64,000 nucleotides of DNA from Allobosea sp. OK403. Lineage in GTDB: Bacteria; Pseudomonadota; Alphaproteobacteria; Rhizobiales; Beijerinckiaceae. A program made the translations under genes and the position numbers. The notes beneath the pieces are model-generated. The model was not told the DNA's origin, ran no database searches, and saw only the letters and a list, made by a program, of their open reading frames with translations. The stretch spans positions 124,001 to 188,000 of the forward strand of contig NZ_FOQV01000006.1 of NCBI RefSeq assembly GCF_900113835.1. Reading direction: 5' to 3'. Positions 26,612 through 36,168 of this stretch are shown here, one piece after another (positions within the stretch are counted from its first letter, which is position 1; every line of letters begins with the position of its first letter).

Positions 26612-27570
26612 CAGCTCACCTGAATGCGCGGATCGACCACCGCATAGGCAAGGTCGGTCAGAAGATTGACCAGGATGACGCCGATGCCGACCAAGAGCGT
26701 CGCGCCCATGATCACGGGGTAGTCGCGGGTTTCGACCGCCTTGACCATCAGGAGCCCCATGCCGGGCCAGTCGAAGACGCTTTCGATGAAGATTGCGCCA
26801 CCGATGGCAATGCCGATGGTCGAACCGATCAGGGTGATGACGGGGAGGATGGCGTTGCGCAGCGCATGCCTGACGATCACCGCGAATTCGCCGACGCCCT
26901 TGGCTCGGGCCGTGCGCAGATAATCCTGGTTCAACACCTCGATCATCGAGGAGCGCATGTAGCGCATGAACAGCGCGGAATAGACGAGCGCCAGCAGCGA
27001 AGCGGGCAGGGTGAGGTGAGCCAGCAGATCGGTGAGCGAGAAGGGCGCGCCCGGCGTCAGCATTCCGCCCGAGGGAGCCCAGCGCAGCACCACCGCAAAA
27101 ACATAGAGGCCGAGCAGGGCCTTGAGGAAGGCCGGGGTCGAGATGACGAGGAAGGCGAGCACACCGAGGCCGACATCAATGGCGGAGTTGCGCTTGACCG
27201 CGCCGACGACGCCTGCCGCAATACCCAGCACGATCGCCATGGCCAGGCCGGTCAGCATCAGCAGCAGCGTCGGACCGGTGCGCTCGATCAGGAGCGGCAG
27301 CACGCGCACGCCAGCCCGGTCGATCGAATAACCGAGGTCGCCACTGAGCGCCGAGCGCAGCCAGGCGAGATACTGCACTGGCCAGGGCTGGTCGAGCCCG
27401 AGCCGTTGGCGCAGCGCATCCATCTCGACCTGGCTCAGCGGGGCCAGCGGATTAAGATAGGCGTCGATCGGGTCGCCCGGCGCCAGGCGCAGCAGCACGA
27501 AGACCATGATGCTGAGCGCAATCAGCATCATCAAGCCGGCGGTGAGCCGTTTCAGATAGAAGCCAAGCAT
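26611..27570 (-). CDS. Peptide/nickel-type ABC permease (DppB-like)
   Basis: A 319-residue permease starting [20 protein letters not shown] with six predicted helices. Family features: [37 protein letters not shown] and the EAA loop [23 protein letters not shown]. With the DppC-like partner and the binding protein it forms the membrane part of an importer for peptides, opines or similar solutes. Confidence 0.92.
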   Translation of the reverse strand: MLGFYLKRLTAGLMMLIALSIMVFVLLRLAPGDPIDAYLNPLAPLSQVEMDALRQRLGLDQPWPVQYLAWLRSALSGDLGYSIDRAGVRVLPLLIERTGPTLLLMLTGLAMAIVLGIAAGVVGAVKRNSAIDVGLGVLAFLVISTPAFLKALLGLYVFAVVLRWAPSGGMLTPGAPFSLTDLLAHLTLPASLLALVYSALFMRYMRSSMIEVLNQDYLRTARAKGVGEFAVIVRHALRNAILPVITLIGSTIGIAIGGAIFIESVFDWPGMGLLMVKAVETRDYPVIMGATLLVGIGVILVNLLTDLAYAVVDPRIQVS

Positions 27571-27595
27571 GGTTTACGCCGTCGTCGAGGGGAGC

Positions 27596-29173
27596 TCAGG
27601 GCGCGATCGACCATTTCTCCGGCGTGGCCGCGAACGGCCCGCCGCCCGGCGCGGGCGTCCAGACGAAGTCCTTGAGCTTGACCGAGGCGACGCCGTAGCG
27701 GTTGGCGACCCACATCGTGCCCCAGGGCAGCGTCTTGTTCATGACGGCGCAGACGTCCTGATATTTCGTCGTCGCCTTGGCCTGGTCGGTCTCGGCGACG
27801 GCGGCGTTCAGCGCGGCATTGAGCTCTGGGATCTTGATCTGCAGGAAGTTCTGGCCGACGGGCGGGATCTGGCTCTCGTTCAGCCCGAGATTGAGCGTTC
27901 CGGGATCGGGGCCATTCTGCAGGCCGGCATAGACCAGCGGGAAATCGGCCGGGTTCGGCGTCCTGGACATGACGATGCCGTTATAGCCCGCGGAATCCAA
28001 GGCGCGCGGCACGACGTTGATGCCGACCTGGGCGAGCATGGACTGGACCGCGGCCATGACGTTGGCAGTGAGCGGGTTGTTGTAATAGGTGATCCAGGAG
28101 ATCGGCTTGGTGCCGTTGATCTTGTCCCAGCCGGCCTCCATGAGAAGCTTCGCCGCCTTGGCCGGGTCATAGGCATATTCGTCGAGACCCTTCGGGATCA
28201 GGCTGCCCTCGACATAGCCGCAATCGGCCTTCTTGGCCGCGCCCTTGTAGAGGCTGTCGATGATCGTGTTGCGGTCGATCGCATGCATCACCGCCTGGCG
28301 GACGCGGATGTCGTTCCAGAGCGGTATCTGGTTGTTGAAGCCGATATAGTTGGCGACGTAGGAGGCGCCTTCGATAATGGTGTAGTCCTTGTTGCCCTTG
28401 AAGGTCGGGACGTCGTCGGACTCGATATAGGTGAACTGGATCTCGCCGGCCCGCAGCGCCGAGATCGCGGCGGCCGCATTGGCGAAGTAGCGATTGATCA
28501 GCCGGTCGACCTTGGGCTTGCCGCCGCGATAGGTTTCGTTGGCGGCGAGCTCGACGAAGCGGTCGGTCTCGTAGCGCACGAATTTGAACGGGCCGGTGCC
28601 GATCGGCTTGGTCGACCACATCGCATTCTTCGCCATGTCCTCCGGCGCGATCGCGGCGAGCGCATGCGCCGGCAGGATCATCATCTTGGTCAAGCTGACA
28701 ATCAGGGCGTTGTCGGGCCGCGACAGCTTGACGACGACGGTGCGCGGGTCCTTGGCCTCGACACTGTCGACCGCGGACAGCCGCGCTGACAGCAGGCTCG
28801 CGGTCTTCGGATTCTTGTTGAGCTCGATGGTGAACTTCACATCGGCCGCAGTGAACTTCTGGCCGTCATGCCAGCTCTCGTCCGCCAGCTTGAAAGTATA
28901 GCTCAGCTTATCCTGGCTGATCTCCCAGCTCGCAGCCAGTGCCGGCACGAGCTTGGTCAGGCCGGCGTCGTAAGTGACCAACGGTTCGAAATAGGTGCTC
29001 AGCCATGTGTAGCCGGCGGGCGCCGTCATCGGGTTGAAATTGCCCTGCAGGCCGCCGGGGCCGACGTCGAAGCCGCCGGTGATCGTCTTCATCTGGGCGA
29101 AAGCCGGCGTCATCATCGTGCCGGCCAGCAACACAGCGCCGAGCAGCGCCTTACGATAGGTCCTCATGGTCAT
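27596..29173 (-). CDS. Periplasmic solute-binding protein, family 5 (DppA/OppA-like)
   Basis: A 525-residue exported binding protein. Signal peptide residues 1-26 (MTMRTYRKALLGAVLLAGTM, cleavage after AFA). Mature part has the SBP_bac_5 pattern: LVPALAASWEISQDKLSYTF, KLADESWHDGQKFTAADV, IGTGPFKFVRYETDRFVEL and IRVQAVMHAIDRNTI-like RVRQAVMHAIDRNTII. ATG 29173 has GGGAGG 5 bases upstream. It supplies substrate to the DppBC-like permeases. Confidence 0.93.
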   Translation of the reverse strand: MTMRTYRKALLGAVLLAGTMMTPAFAQMKTITGGFDVGPGGLQGNFNPMTAPAGYTWLSTYFEPLVTYDAGLTKLVPALAASWEISQDKLSYTFKLADESWHDGQKFTAADVKFTIELNKNPKTASLLSARLSAVDSVEAKDPRTVVVKLSRPDNALIVSLTKMMILPAHALAAIAPEDMAKNAMWSTKPIGTGPFKFVRYETDRFVELAANETYRGGKPKVDRLINRYFANAAAAISALRAGEIQFTYIESDDVPTFKGNKDYTIIEGASYVANYIGFNNQIPLWNDIRVRQAVMHAIDRNTIIDSLYKGAAKKADCGYVEGSLIPKGLDEYAYDPAKAAKLLMEAGWDKINGTKPISWITYYNNPLTANVMAAVQSMLAQVGINVVPRALDSAGYNGIVMSRTPNPADFPLVYAGLQNGPDPGTLNLGLNESQIPPVGQNFLQIKIPELNAALNAAVAETDQAKATTKYQDVCAVMNKTLPWGTMWVANRYGVASVKLKDFVWTPAPGGGPFAATPEKWSIAP

Positions 29174-29185
29174 GGTAACCTCCCA

Positions 29186-29893
29186 TTAGCTCGCCTTGCT
29201 GGCCGCTATTATTTTTGAGATGCCGTGATAGTGGTGGTCGAGGCGCTCGCGCGCCGTCTCGGCGTCGCGTGCCGCGACGGCTTCGACGATCTCGTGGTGA
29301 TCGCGCCAGGTGGCGACGGGATCGCGGTTTTCGAGATTGAAGAAGTCCGAAGCCTTGACGAAGGCCTGCCAGAAAATGTCGAGCAGCTTCAGCAGGAGCT
29401 GGTTGTTCTGGCAGCGGAACAAGGTGCGGTGGAAGCGCCGGTCCTCCTCCAGGAAGCTTTTGCCCGCATCGACCCTGGCTTTCATCTGGGCTGTGATGGC
29501 GCGCAGTTCGGCGATGTCGTCGGCGCCGATCACCTCCACTGTCCTGCCGATCAGCGCGCCTTCCAGCGCGCGGCGAATGGTCAGGAGCTCCTCGAAATCA
29601 TCGAGCCGGCCGCGCAGACCGAAGGCGAGGTTGTCGAGCAGCGGGGCGAAGGAGAAGTCGCTGACGAAGATACCGATACCGCGCCTGGTCTCGACGATGC
29701 CGACGGATTCCAGCGCCTTGACCGCCTCGCGCACCGAATTGCGACTGACGCCGAGCTGCTGGGCGAGGTCGTTTTCCGGCGGAAGCGGGCTGCCCGGAGG
29801 CAGGCCGCTCTCGTCGATATAGGCCTTGACGCTTTCGAGCACCGAAGCGTGCAGCGATTGCGGTTTCACCAGAGGCTTGATCGTCCGGTTCAC
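29186..29893 (-). CDS. FadR-subfamily GntR transcriptional regulator (FCD domain)
   Basis: A 235-residue regulator. N-terminal winged helix: GSPLPPENDLAQQLGVSRNS then VREAVKALESVGIVETRRG. C-terminal FCD ligand domain: LTIRRALEGALIGR, LEEDRRFHRTLF and DHHEIVEAVAARDAETAR, with the His and Asp residues that commonly bind a metal and a carboxylate ligand. It is divergent from the second DapA-like gene and first in the transporter operon, so it probably controls both from the 133-bp intergenic region. Confidence 0.9.
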   Translation of the reverse strand: MNRTIKPLVKPQSLHASVLESVKAYIDESGLPPGSPLPPENDLAQQLGVSRNSVREAVKALESVGIVETRRGIGIFVSDFSFAPLLDNLAFGLRGRLDDFEELLTIRRALEGALIGRTVEVIGADDIAELRAITAQMKARVDAGKSFLEEDRRFHRTLFRCQNNQLLLKLLDIFWQAFVKASDFFNLENRDPVATWRDHHEIVEAVAARDAETARERLDHHYHGISKIIAASKAS

Positions 29894-30026
29894 GGGCCTT
29901 CGACCTCGTCATTAGTGGCGCGCGGGTTGCCCTCTCCGAGCACTGGCGGGCACCGTCCATTGGTTGATTGATGTTTACTTGTAGGATATCCCTTAAGTCA
30001 ACAAGACGACGGGACGGGACACGACG
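29894..30026. promoter_or_regulatory. Divergent promoter region of FadR-type regulator and DapA-like gene 2
   Basis: 133 bp; the part 29960-30005 is AT-rich. It contains GGATATCC (29984-29991) and CTTGT (29978-29982) / ACAAG (30001-30005) as an inverted pair. These are candidate operator parts for the regulator; their centres do not coincide, so the exact site is unclear. Confidence 0.4.
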
Positions 30027-30980
30027 ATGGCCGGGAAGCTCGAACGAGCGGGCAGGTGGGGCAAATTGCGCGGCAACTGGGCGACGCTGCTGCTGCCGAT
30101 CGAACCCGACGGCGCCATCGATCTGTCCGGATTGGCGGATGAAATCGACGCTCTGATCGCCGCCAAAGTCGACGGCATCTATTCGAACGGCACTGCCGGC
30201 GAGTGCTGCAACCAGACCGAGGCCGAATTCGACGCAATCCAGCGCATCCTGGCCGAGCACTGCAGCCGGTCGAGGACACCCTTTGTCATCGGCGCCTGCC
30301 AGCCCGATCCGAGCCTGGCGCTCGACCGGCTGCGCCGGGCGGTTGCGTATGCGCCCGACGGAATCCAGGTGATCCTGCCGGATTGGTGGCCGGTCAGCGA
30401 TCCCGAGGCCGTGGACTTCCTGCAAATGGCGGCCGAGGCGGCGGGAGACATCCCGCTCGTGCTCTACAATCCGCCGCATGCGAAGCGCGTGCTGTCACCG
30501 GCCACGCTGGCCGGCGTGCTGAAGCAGGTGCCCGCGGTCGTCGGCGTCAAGCTCGCTGACGGCGATGCCGACTGGTACGCGCAGGCCGACAAGCATCTGC
30601 GGGATTGGGCGCTGTATGTGCCGGGCCACCATCTCGCGACCGGGGTTCAGGCCGGCGTCGCGGCCGGGGCCTTCTCCAATGTCGCTTGCCTCAGCCCGCG
30701 CGGCGCGCAGCTATGGACCGAGATGATGCGGACGGACATCGCGGGGGCATGCGAGATCGAGCGGCGCATCTGCGAATTCATGGACGTGCATGTCCTGCCG
30801 TTCCGGCGCGACCATGGCTATTCCAACGCTGCCCTCGACAAGCTGCTCGCCGCCACCGGCAATTGGGCGCCCGTTGGTCCGCGCTTGCGCCGGCCATATC
30901 GCTGGATCGACCCCGCCGAGGCCGAGCGGCTGAGGCCGATCGCCCGGCGCATGATGCCGGAGATCATGGACGCGCGCTGA
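30027..30980 (+). CDS. DapA-family aldolase/lyase 2
   Basis: A 317-residue class I aldolase-fold protein. Schiff-base Lys in VVGVKLADGDADW, catalytic Tyr in LVLYNPPHAKRVL, substrate loop YSNGTAGECCNQTEAEFD. The two DapA-like proteins in this island are only distantly alike. It leads a plus-strand pair with the enolase-superfamily gene, a pairing typical of sugar-acid pathways, where the enolase member dehydrates the acid and the aldolase acts on the 2-keto-3-deoxy product. Confidence 0.88.
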   Translation: MAGKLERAGRWGKLRGNWATLLLPIEPDGAIDLSGLADEIDALIAAKVDGIYSNGTAGECCNQTEAEFDAIQRILAEHCSRSRTPFVIGACQPDPSLALDRLRRAVAYAPDGIQVILPDWWPVSDPEAVDFLQMAAEAAGDIPLVLYNPPHAKRVLSPATLAGVLKQVPAVVGVKLADGDADWYAQADKHLRDWALYVPGHHLATGVQAGVAAGAFSNVACLSPRGAQLWTEMMRTDIAGACEIERRICEFMDVHVLPFRRDHGYSNAALDKLLAATGNWAPVGPRLRRPYRWIDPAEAERLRPIARRMMPEIMDAR

Positions 30981-31026
30981 GCCCGGCCATGTGTTGCCGT
31001 GGCCGTGGTCGAAACGAGGGAGCCCG

Positions 31027-32247
31027 ATGCCTGAGATCACCAGAGTTCGCTGCGTCCTCTTGAGTTCGCCCTATGCCGATGCGGATGAGCGCGAGATCAA
31101 GGCCTGTTTCCCGAACGGGCCGAAGCGTACGATCGGCATGGTCGAGGTGACGCTGGACAATGGCGTGACCGGCATCGGCGAAGGTTATCTCGCCGTGTTC
31201 GCGCCGCTGGTCTTCAAATCGATCGTCGATCTCTGCACGCCATTGATGCTGGGCAAGGACGGCTTCGACATTCCCCGGCGGGTCAAGGATCTGCGCTCGC
31301 TGTGCGATTACTGGTCGCTCCAGGGCGCGGCGCGCCATGTCATCAGCGCGTTCGAGGCCGCCTTGCAGGACGCCAGGGGCAAGAGCCTCGGCGTGCCCGT
31401 CTATGAGTTGCTCGGCGGCGCGAAACGCGACTCGATCCAGATCTATGGCAGCGGCGGCTGCTGCGATGCCAAGCACCAGTTCATCCGCGAGCTCGACCTT
31501 CTGAGCGCGATGGGCATCGGCATCTACAAGATCCGCTCGCTCAAGCGCGACATCTGGCGCACCGTCTGGGCACTGGAGGAATCGGCCAGGCGCGGCATTC
31601 GCGTGGCCGTCGACATGTGCCAGAACCTGGCTGATCCACCACAGCCCGTGGACGATGCCGTCGCCTTCGTCGAGGCCGTGCACGCCAGGACGGACCAGCG
31701 CATGCTGTTCCTCGAAGAGGCAGTCGGCCCCGACAATCCCGAGGCGTTCCGCGAGCTGCGCCGGCGCATCGACGTGCCTGTCTGCGGCGGCGAGATCATC
31801 ACGACGCCGAAAGAGATGATCGAGCGCATGCGCGCCGGCGCCTATGCCTTCGTCCAGCCCGACGCCTCCGTGATCGGCGGCGTCAGCACGGTGATGGAGA
31901 TCTTTGCGGTCGCCGACGCGCTCAAGATCGACGTCGTCGTGCACGCCTGGGGCGGAGCAGCCGCGATCATGGCGAACTACCATGCCGCCTTTGCTGGGGG
32001 CGGCGGGCTGGTGGAATTCCCCATGCTCGATTTCCCGCTCGGCCGCGAGATGATCGGCGATCAGGGGCGGATCGAAAACGGCCGCCTGCTGCGCCCCACC
32101 GCGCCGGGCCTCGGCCTGACGCTGACGCCCGAGATGGAGGCGCGCTATCCCTTCGACGAGGGCGCCGTCTACAGCTGCGTCCTGAACGATTGGGGTCCGC
32201 CGCCGGACAACCACTGGAAACCTTTAGTAGGTGGCTCGACCGCCTGA
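31027..32247 (+). CDS. Mandelate racemase/muconate lactonizing enzyme family protein (acid dehydratase)
   Basis: A 406-residue enolase-superfamily enzyme. Metal ligands: Asp in RVAVDMCQNL, Glu in LFLEEAVGPD, Glu in VCGGEIITT. Catalytic side: IYKIRSLKRD, where the usual KxK is KxR, and His in VVVHAWGG. The family removes a proton alpha to a carboxylate, giving racemisation or dehydration. ATG 31027 (MPEITRVRC) fits the family start. Its 3' end overlaps the convergent SDR gene by 24 bp. Confidence 0.88.
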   Translation: MPEITRVRCVLLSSPYADADEREIKACFPNGPKRTIGMVEVTLDNGVTGIGEGYLAVFAPLVFKSIVDLCTPLMLGKDGFDIPRRVKDLRSLCDYWSLQGAARHVISAFEAALQDARGKSLGVPVYELLGGAKRDSIQIYGSGGCCDAKHQFIRELDLLSAMGIGIYKIRSLKRDIWRTVWALEESARRGIRVAVDMCQNLADPPQPVDDAVAFVEAVHARTDQRMLFLEEAVGPDNPEAFRELRRRIDVPVCGGEIITTPKEMIERMRAGAYAFVQPDASVIGGVSTVMEIFAVADALKIDVVVHAWGGAAAIMANYHAAFAGGGGLVEFPMLDFPLGREMIGDQGRIENGRLLRPTAPGLGLTLTPEMEARYPFDEGAVYSCVLNDWGPPPDNHWKPLVGGSTA

Positions 32248-32931
32248 GAGATCGAAACAGGCTCCTGTCGAGAACGAGCATTCGTCCGATGCCAGCCATG
32301 CGATCAGGGCTGCGACCTCGTCGGGACGGCCCGGGCGGCCGAGCGGGATCTTGGCGACGACCGTCGCATAGGTCTCCGCCGACATCTGTTTGATCAGATC
32401 CGTCGCGATCACGGCTGGAGCGATACAGTTCACGCGCACCTCCGTATCGGCCAGTTCCTTGGCCAGCGCCTTGGTGAGTGCGATGACCGCGCCCTTCGCC
32501 GCCGAATAGGCCGTCATCATCGCATTGCCTTCCTTCCCTGCGATGGAGGCGAGGTTGACGATCCGCCCGGCATTCCGCTGCCGCATCGCCGACACGGCGG
32601 CGCGGCAGCACAGGAAGGTGCTGGTCAGGTTCACGTCGAGCGTGCGGCGCCAATCCGTCAGGCTGTAGCGCTCGATGGGCTGGTTCGGGCCGGTGATGCC
32701 GGCACAATTCACCAGGATGTCGAGATGGCCGTGACGGGCAAGAAACCGCTCCATTGCGGCATCGACAGCCTCCTCGTCGGTGACGTCGACCCGGTCGTCG
32801 GCGGCCTCCGCCAGGTCCCAGGTTACGACCGTCGCGCCCGAGGCGCGCATGCGTTCGTTCACGGCAAGGCCGATGCCGCCGCAGCCGCCGGTCAGGAGCG
32901 CTGTCTTGCCGCGCAGGTCGATTGCGTTCAT
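32224..32931 (-). CDS. Short-chain dehydrogenase/reductase 1
   Basis: A 235-residue classical SDR. Cofactor motif TGGCGGIGLAV, Asp in TWDLAEAADDRVDVTD (NAD preference), NCAGITG, catalytic Ser in VNLASIAG and YSAAK. It ends SGGRATY, typical of 2-keto-3-deoxy-sugar or sugar-acid dehydrogenases, though that is not decisive. ATG 32931 overlaps the stop of the TIM-barrel gene (ATGA). Its 3' end overlaps the enolase-family gene on the other strand. Confidence 0.9.
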   Translation of the reverse strand: MNAIDLRGKTALLTGGCGGIGLAVNERMRASGATVVTWDLAEAADDRVDVTDEEAVDAAMERFLARHGHLDILVNCAGITGPNQPIERYSLTDWRRTLDVNLTSTFLCCRAAVSAMRQRNAGRIVNLASIAGKEGNAMMTAYSAAKGAVIALTKALAKELADTEVRVNCIAPAVIATDLIKQMSAETYATVVAKIPLGRPGRPDEVAALIAWLASDECSFSTGACFDLSGGRATY

Positions 32932-33785
32932 GTGCTGGCTCCCTCGCGCAGGCTCGCACCGCGCGCCACGGCTTGATCGCGCTGAGCGAGTATCGCTTTC
33001 GTCGCCTCGAGCGCCTGGCGGGCCCATTCGCGATGGCCGAGCGCGGCCATGCGTTCGAGATGCGGCACCTCGACGCTGACCGGCAGTTCCTGCGGCAGCT
33101 GGGAGAAGATGCCGACGAGGTCGATGCCGCCTTCACCCGGCAGCAATCGCGCGCAGCGGGCGGTGTGGATCAGGCCTTCATCCGTTTTCGGAATTGCGCC
33201 GGGCGCGTCACAGATCTGGGCATAGCTCAAGCGCTCGGCCGGGATCGCCGCGATATCGGCGAGCGTCGTCTGCGAGCGGCCGGCGTGCAAAGCATCGACC
33301 AGCACGCGGCCATTGGCCTCGCCCGCCTTGGTGACGATCCGCAATGCGGTGCGGGCATCGGGCACCTTGGTCCAGGGCATGAATTCCAGGTCGCCGGTCA
33401 GGCCATAGGGTGCTGCCGCCGCGCAAAAGCTGGCGAAGGAGGCCGTCAGCCTCGCCTCATCTGGATCGTCTCCGGCGACGAGGATCGCGCGGGCTCCGAG
33501 TTCACCGCAGAGATCCAGGAAGGGCCGGAAAGCCGCGACCTTGAAGTCGGCCGCGAGCCGGACGATCTCGACATCGAAGACGGAAACGCCGGTATCCGCG
33601 ATGCGCCGCTTCGTTTCCGCCAGGAGCGCCGGCTCCTCGATGAGGCGGCTGAAATCGCCGCCGGGAGCTGCCGGCAAGGCGCGCAAGCCGACTGCGTCAT
33701 AGCCGAGTTCGGCGGCAAGCGAGACGGTGTCCGGCGGAGCAAGCGGGATGCTCGTGAGATAGGCGAGCGAAAGTGTCGGCATCAT
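32928..33785 (-). CDS. TIM-barrel sugar phosphate isomerase/epimerase-like protein 1
   Basis: A 285-residue xylose-isomerase-like TIM barrel starting MMPTLSLAYLTSIPLAPPD. Putative metal-site segments: GLTGDLEFMPWTKV (Glu), VLVDALHAGRSQT (Asp/His), YAQICDAPG and LPVSVEVPH (Glu). The same superfamily includes 3-dehydroshikimate dehydratases and keto-sugar epimerases; that gives a possible link with the AroE-like gene. It is coupled by ATGA to the SDR downstream. Confidence 0.8.
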   Translation of the reverse strand: MMPTLSLAYLTSIPLAPPDTVSLAAELGYDAVGLRALPAAPGGDFSRLIEEPALLAETKRRIADTGVSVFDVEIVRLAADFKVAAFRPFLDLCGELGARAILVAGDDPDEARLTASFASFCAAAAPYGLTGDLEFMPWTKVPDARTALRIVTKAGEANGRVLVDALHAGRSQTTLADIAAIPAERLSYAQICDAPGAIPKTDEGLIHTARCARLLPGEGGIDLVGIFSQLPQELPVSVEVPHLERMAALGHREWARQALEATKAILAQRDQAVARGASLREGAST

Positions 33786-33813
33786 AGCGCTTCCGTCCTT
33801 GCAAGGTTGCCGG

Positions 33814-34428
33814 TCAGGACAGGGGGGAGATGGCTGTGGGTAGCGCGATCGTCGAGTGCATCTCGCCGGTCAGCCACTCCGGCCCGCCCTTCGGCGGCCA
33901 GATGCCCTTCGCGACGGAATCGGCGCGAACGGAGGCGCGCGCATCCAGACTTGCGAATGGCCAGATATGGGTAAAGCGCGGCGGCCCGTCGAGCGCGTGC
34001 ATGGCGATGACCAGCGGCGAAAGCTTTACGCGCTCGGGCACAGCGGCTTCCCAGGCGGCGATGGTCGCCGGCACGCCGCCATGCTTCAGCTTATAGGTCC
34101 TGATCTCATAGACCTTGCCGAGCTTGGCCGGCTGGACCGGCGGCAGGAAGGGGAAGGGCGCGTAGCTGTCGAATTGCAGCCTGGCGATGTCGTCGCCGGC
34201 ACTGAACGGGTTCGTCGTGTCGAGCGCGCGCAGGCGCTCGGCTTGGAGTTCGGCGTCGTCCGCAAAGCCGCGCAGCACGAAAATCTCGTTGAGCGCGCCG
34301 ATCTCGCTCGTCCAGCAGCCGAGCAGCGTTCCCTTGGCTTCGGGCGCCTTCACATAGGCGTCGATGCCGGCGACGACGCTGGCCGCCTTGCCGAGCTTTA
34401 CGGTGAGGGTTGCGATCTCGTAGCGCAT
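33814..34428 (-). CDS. NIPSNAP-family protein
   Basis: A 204-residue protein with two ferredoxin-like NIPSNAP repeats; the second begins KVYEIRTYKLKHGGVPATIAAW compressed here and ends RFTHIWPFASLDARASVRAD. Bacterial NIPSNAP/dimeric alpha-beta barrel proteins often occur in catabolic operons but lack a defined reaction. It lies between the TIM-barrel gene and two flavoprotein genes on the same strand, with gaps of about 20-30 bp, so it is co-transcribed. Confidence 0.85.
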   Translation of the reverse strand: MRYEIATLTVKLGKAASVVAGIDAYVKAPEAKGTLLGCWTSEIGALNEIFVLRGFADDAELQAERLRALDTTNPFSAGDDIARLQFDSYAPFPFLPPVQPAKLGKVYEIRTYKLKHGGVPATIAAWEAAVPERVKLSPLVIAMHALDGPPRFTHIWPFASLDARASVRADSVAKGIWPPKGGPEWLTGEMHSTIALPTAISPLS

Positions 34429-34449
34429 GGGAAGCCTCTTTCGCTGGAG

Positions 34450-36168
34450 TCAGGAACGGTTGTTGGCGAGCGGGACGCCGGCAGCATCATGGGCTGCGAC
34501 GAAGCCGAAGGTCATGGCCGGGCCGAGCGTGATGCCGCCGGCGGGATAGCGCCCGGCCATCATGCTCGACATGTCGTTGCCCACGGCATAGAGGCCCGGA
34601 ATCGGTCGGTCCGTAGCGTCGAGCACATGTGCGCGGGCATCCGTCTTCAAGCCGGCGAAGGTGCCCAGACTCCCGGGCACGATCCTCACCGCGTAGAACG
34701 GCGCAGACGCGATCGGCGCAACGCACGGATTGGGCTGATGCGAGGCCTCGCCCTGGATGCGGTTATAGGGGCTTTCGCCGCGCCCGAATTGCGGGTCGCG
34801 ACCCTGCTCGGCGTCGTGATTGTAGGAGGCCAATGTCGCCTCAAGCCCGGCCGGATCGATGCCGCAGGCGCGGGCGAGCGCGTCAAGGCTACGTCCCTTG
34901 CGCAGATAGCCGTTCCGGAGCCAGGGCCCGGTCGGAAAGGGGCGCGGTCGCACGCGCCCAAGCCCGTAGCGCCGCAGGAAGGCGTGGTCGCAGATCAACC
35001 AGGCCTCGGCCGCCTCGCCAGGAGGCGTCGCGGAAAAGAGTGCCTTCATCACGTCGTGATAGGAATCCGCTTCGTTGACGAAGCGTCGCCCGTCGCGGCG
35101 GACCATGATGAGGCCGGGCTTGGCCCGCTCGATCAGATGGGGAAAGCGCCCGACATCGCCATCGGCCTTCGGGACGAGCGAGACCGGCGCCCAGGCTCCG
35201 GCATCGGAGAGGCCGGCCTGAACATGGCCACCGGCCGCTTCGCCGAGCCGGATGCCGTCGCCGCTATTGGCGAGCGGGGCGGCCGACCAATGCTCCTGTC
35301 CCGTGGGCGCATGAGGAAACAGCGCCGCCTTGCGCGCCGTGTCATGCGGGAAGCCGCCGGCCGCCAGCACCACGCCGCGCCTCGCGCGGATCGCGAGAGG
35401 CCGCCCAGCCGTGGTTGCGACCACGCCGACGACCTTGTCTCCCTCGCGGATCAAGTTGCCCGCCGGGGTCCCGGCCATCAAGCGCACGCCGAGCTCATCG
35501 GCTGATTTCAGCAGGCGGGCGACGAGCGCGTTGCCATTGACCAGATGCATGCCGCGGCCATAGCGCAGCAGGTCGAGGGCCTGCCGCCCGAGCCGTCGCA
35601 GGACATGGAGGAAGGAGGGCAGGGAGCGGGTCGCCTTGAGGAAATGCTGCAAATCGGCTCCGGAGGCGATGCTCATGCCGAAGGGGGCGACCTCGGCCAG
35701 CGGCGGACGCAGATCCTTGATCCGAGGGCCCAGCATCCGCCCATCGATCGGCGCTGCGCAAAGCGAGCGGCCGCCCGTCGCCGAACCGTCCGAGCGATCA
35801 TGAAAATCCGGAATCCGGTTGCCATCGATGAAGGCGAGGCTGGTCTCGCGCTCGAAGAAAGTGACCATGCGCGGTCCTTGCTCCAGCAGCATGGCGACGA
35901 AGTCTTCGTCATAGCCGTCGCCGAGTTCGCTGCGCAGATAGCGGCGCGGCACCTCGATATCCTCATCGATGCCGGCGGCCCGGGCGTGCGGATTGCGCGG
36001 AATCCACATCCAGCCGCCGGACCAGGCGGTGGTGCCGCCGAACTGGGCCTCCTTCTCGATGACGATCACGTCGAGCCCGAGCCAGGCGGCCGTGACTGCC
36101 GCCGACAATCCGCCGGCTCCCGAACCAATGACGAGGAGGTCGCAGGAGAGTTCGTCGGGCCCGCTCAT
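34450..36168 (-). CDS. FAD-dependent dehydrogenase 1 (KstD/fumarate reductase flavoprotein family)
   Basis: A 572-residue flavoprotein. Rossmann motif CDLLVIGSGAGGLSAAVTA, then EKEAQFGGTTAWSGGWMWIP, and the C-terminal FAD block YPAGGITLGPAMTFGF. Overall organisation matches 3-ketosteroid delta-1-dehydrogenases and fumarate reductase-like flavoproteins, which oxidise a C-C bond next to a carbonyl. It is clearly paralogous to the 572-residue protein at 47515 and to that at 36168. Its ATG shares one base with the TGA of the preceding flavoprotein gene (36168-36170). Confidence 0.9.
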   Translation of the reverse strand: MSGPDELSCDLLVIGSGAGGLSAAVTAAWLGLDVIVIEKEAQFGGTTAWSGGWMWIPRNPHARAAGIDEDIEVPRRYLRSELGDGYDEDFVAMLLEQGPRMVTFFERETSLAFIDGNRIPDFHDRSDGSATGGRSLCAAPIDGRMLGPRIKDLRPPLAEVAPFGMSIASGADLQHFLKATRSLPSFLHVLRRLGRQALDLLRYGRGMHLVNGNALVARLLKSADELGVRLMAGTPAGNLIREGDKVVGVVATTAGRPLAIRARRGVVLAAGGFPHDTARKAALFPHAPTGQEHWSAAPLANSGDGIRLGEAAGGHVQAGLSDAGAWAPVSLVPKADGDVGRFPHLIERAKPGLIMVRRDGRRFVNEADSYHDVMKALFSATPPGEAAEAWLICDHAFLRRYGLGRVRPRPFPTGPWLRNGYLRKGRSLDALARACGIDPAGLEATLASYNHDAEQGRDPQFGRGESPYNRIQGEASHQPNPCVAPIASAPFYAVRIVPGSLGTFAGLKTDARAHVLDATDRPIPGLYAVGNDMSSMMAGRYPAGGITLGPAMTFGFVAAHDAAGVPLANNRS

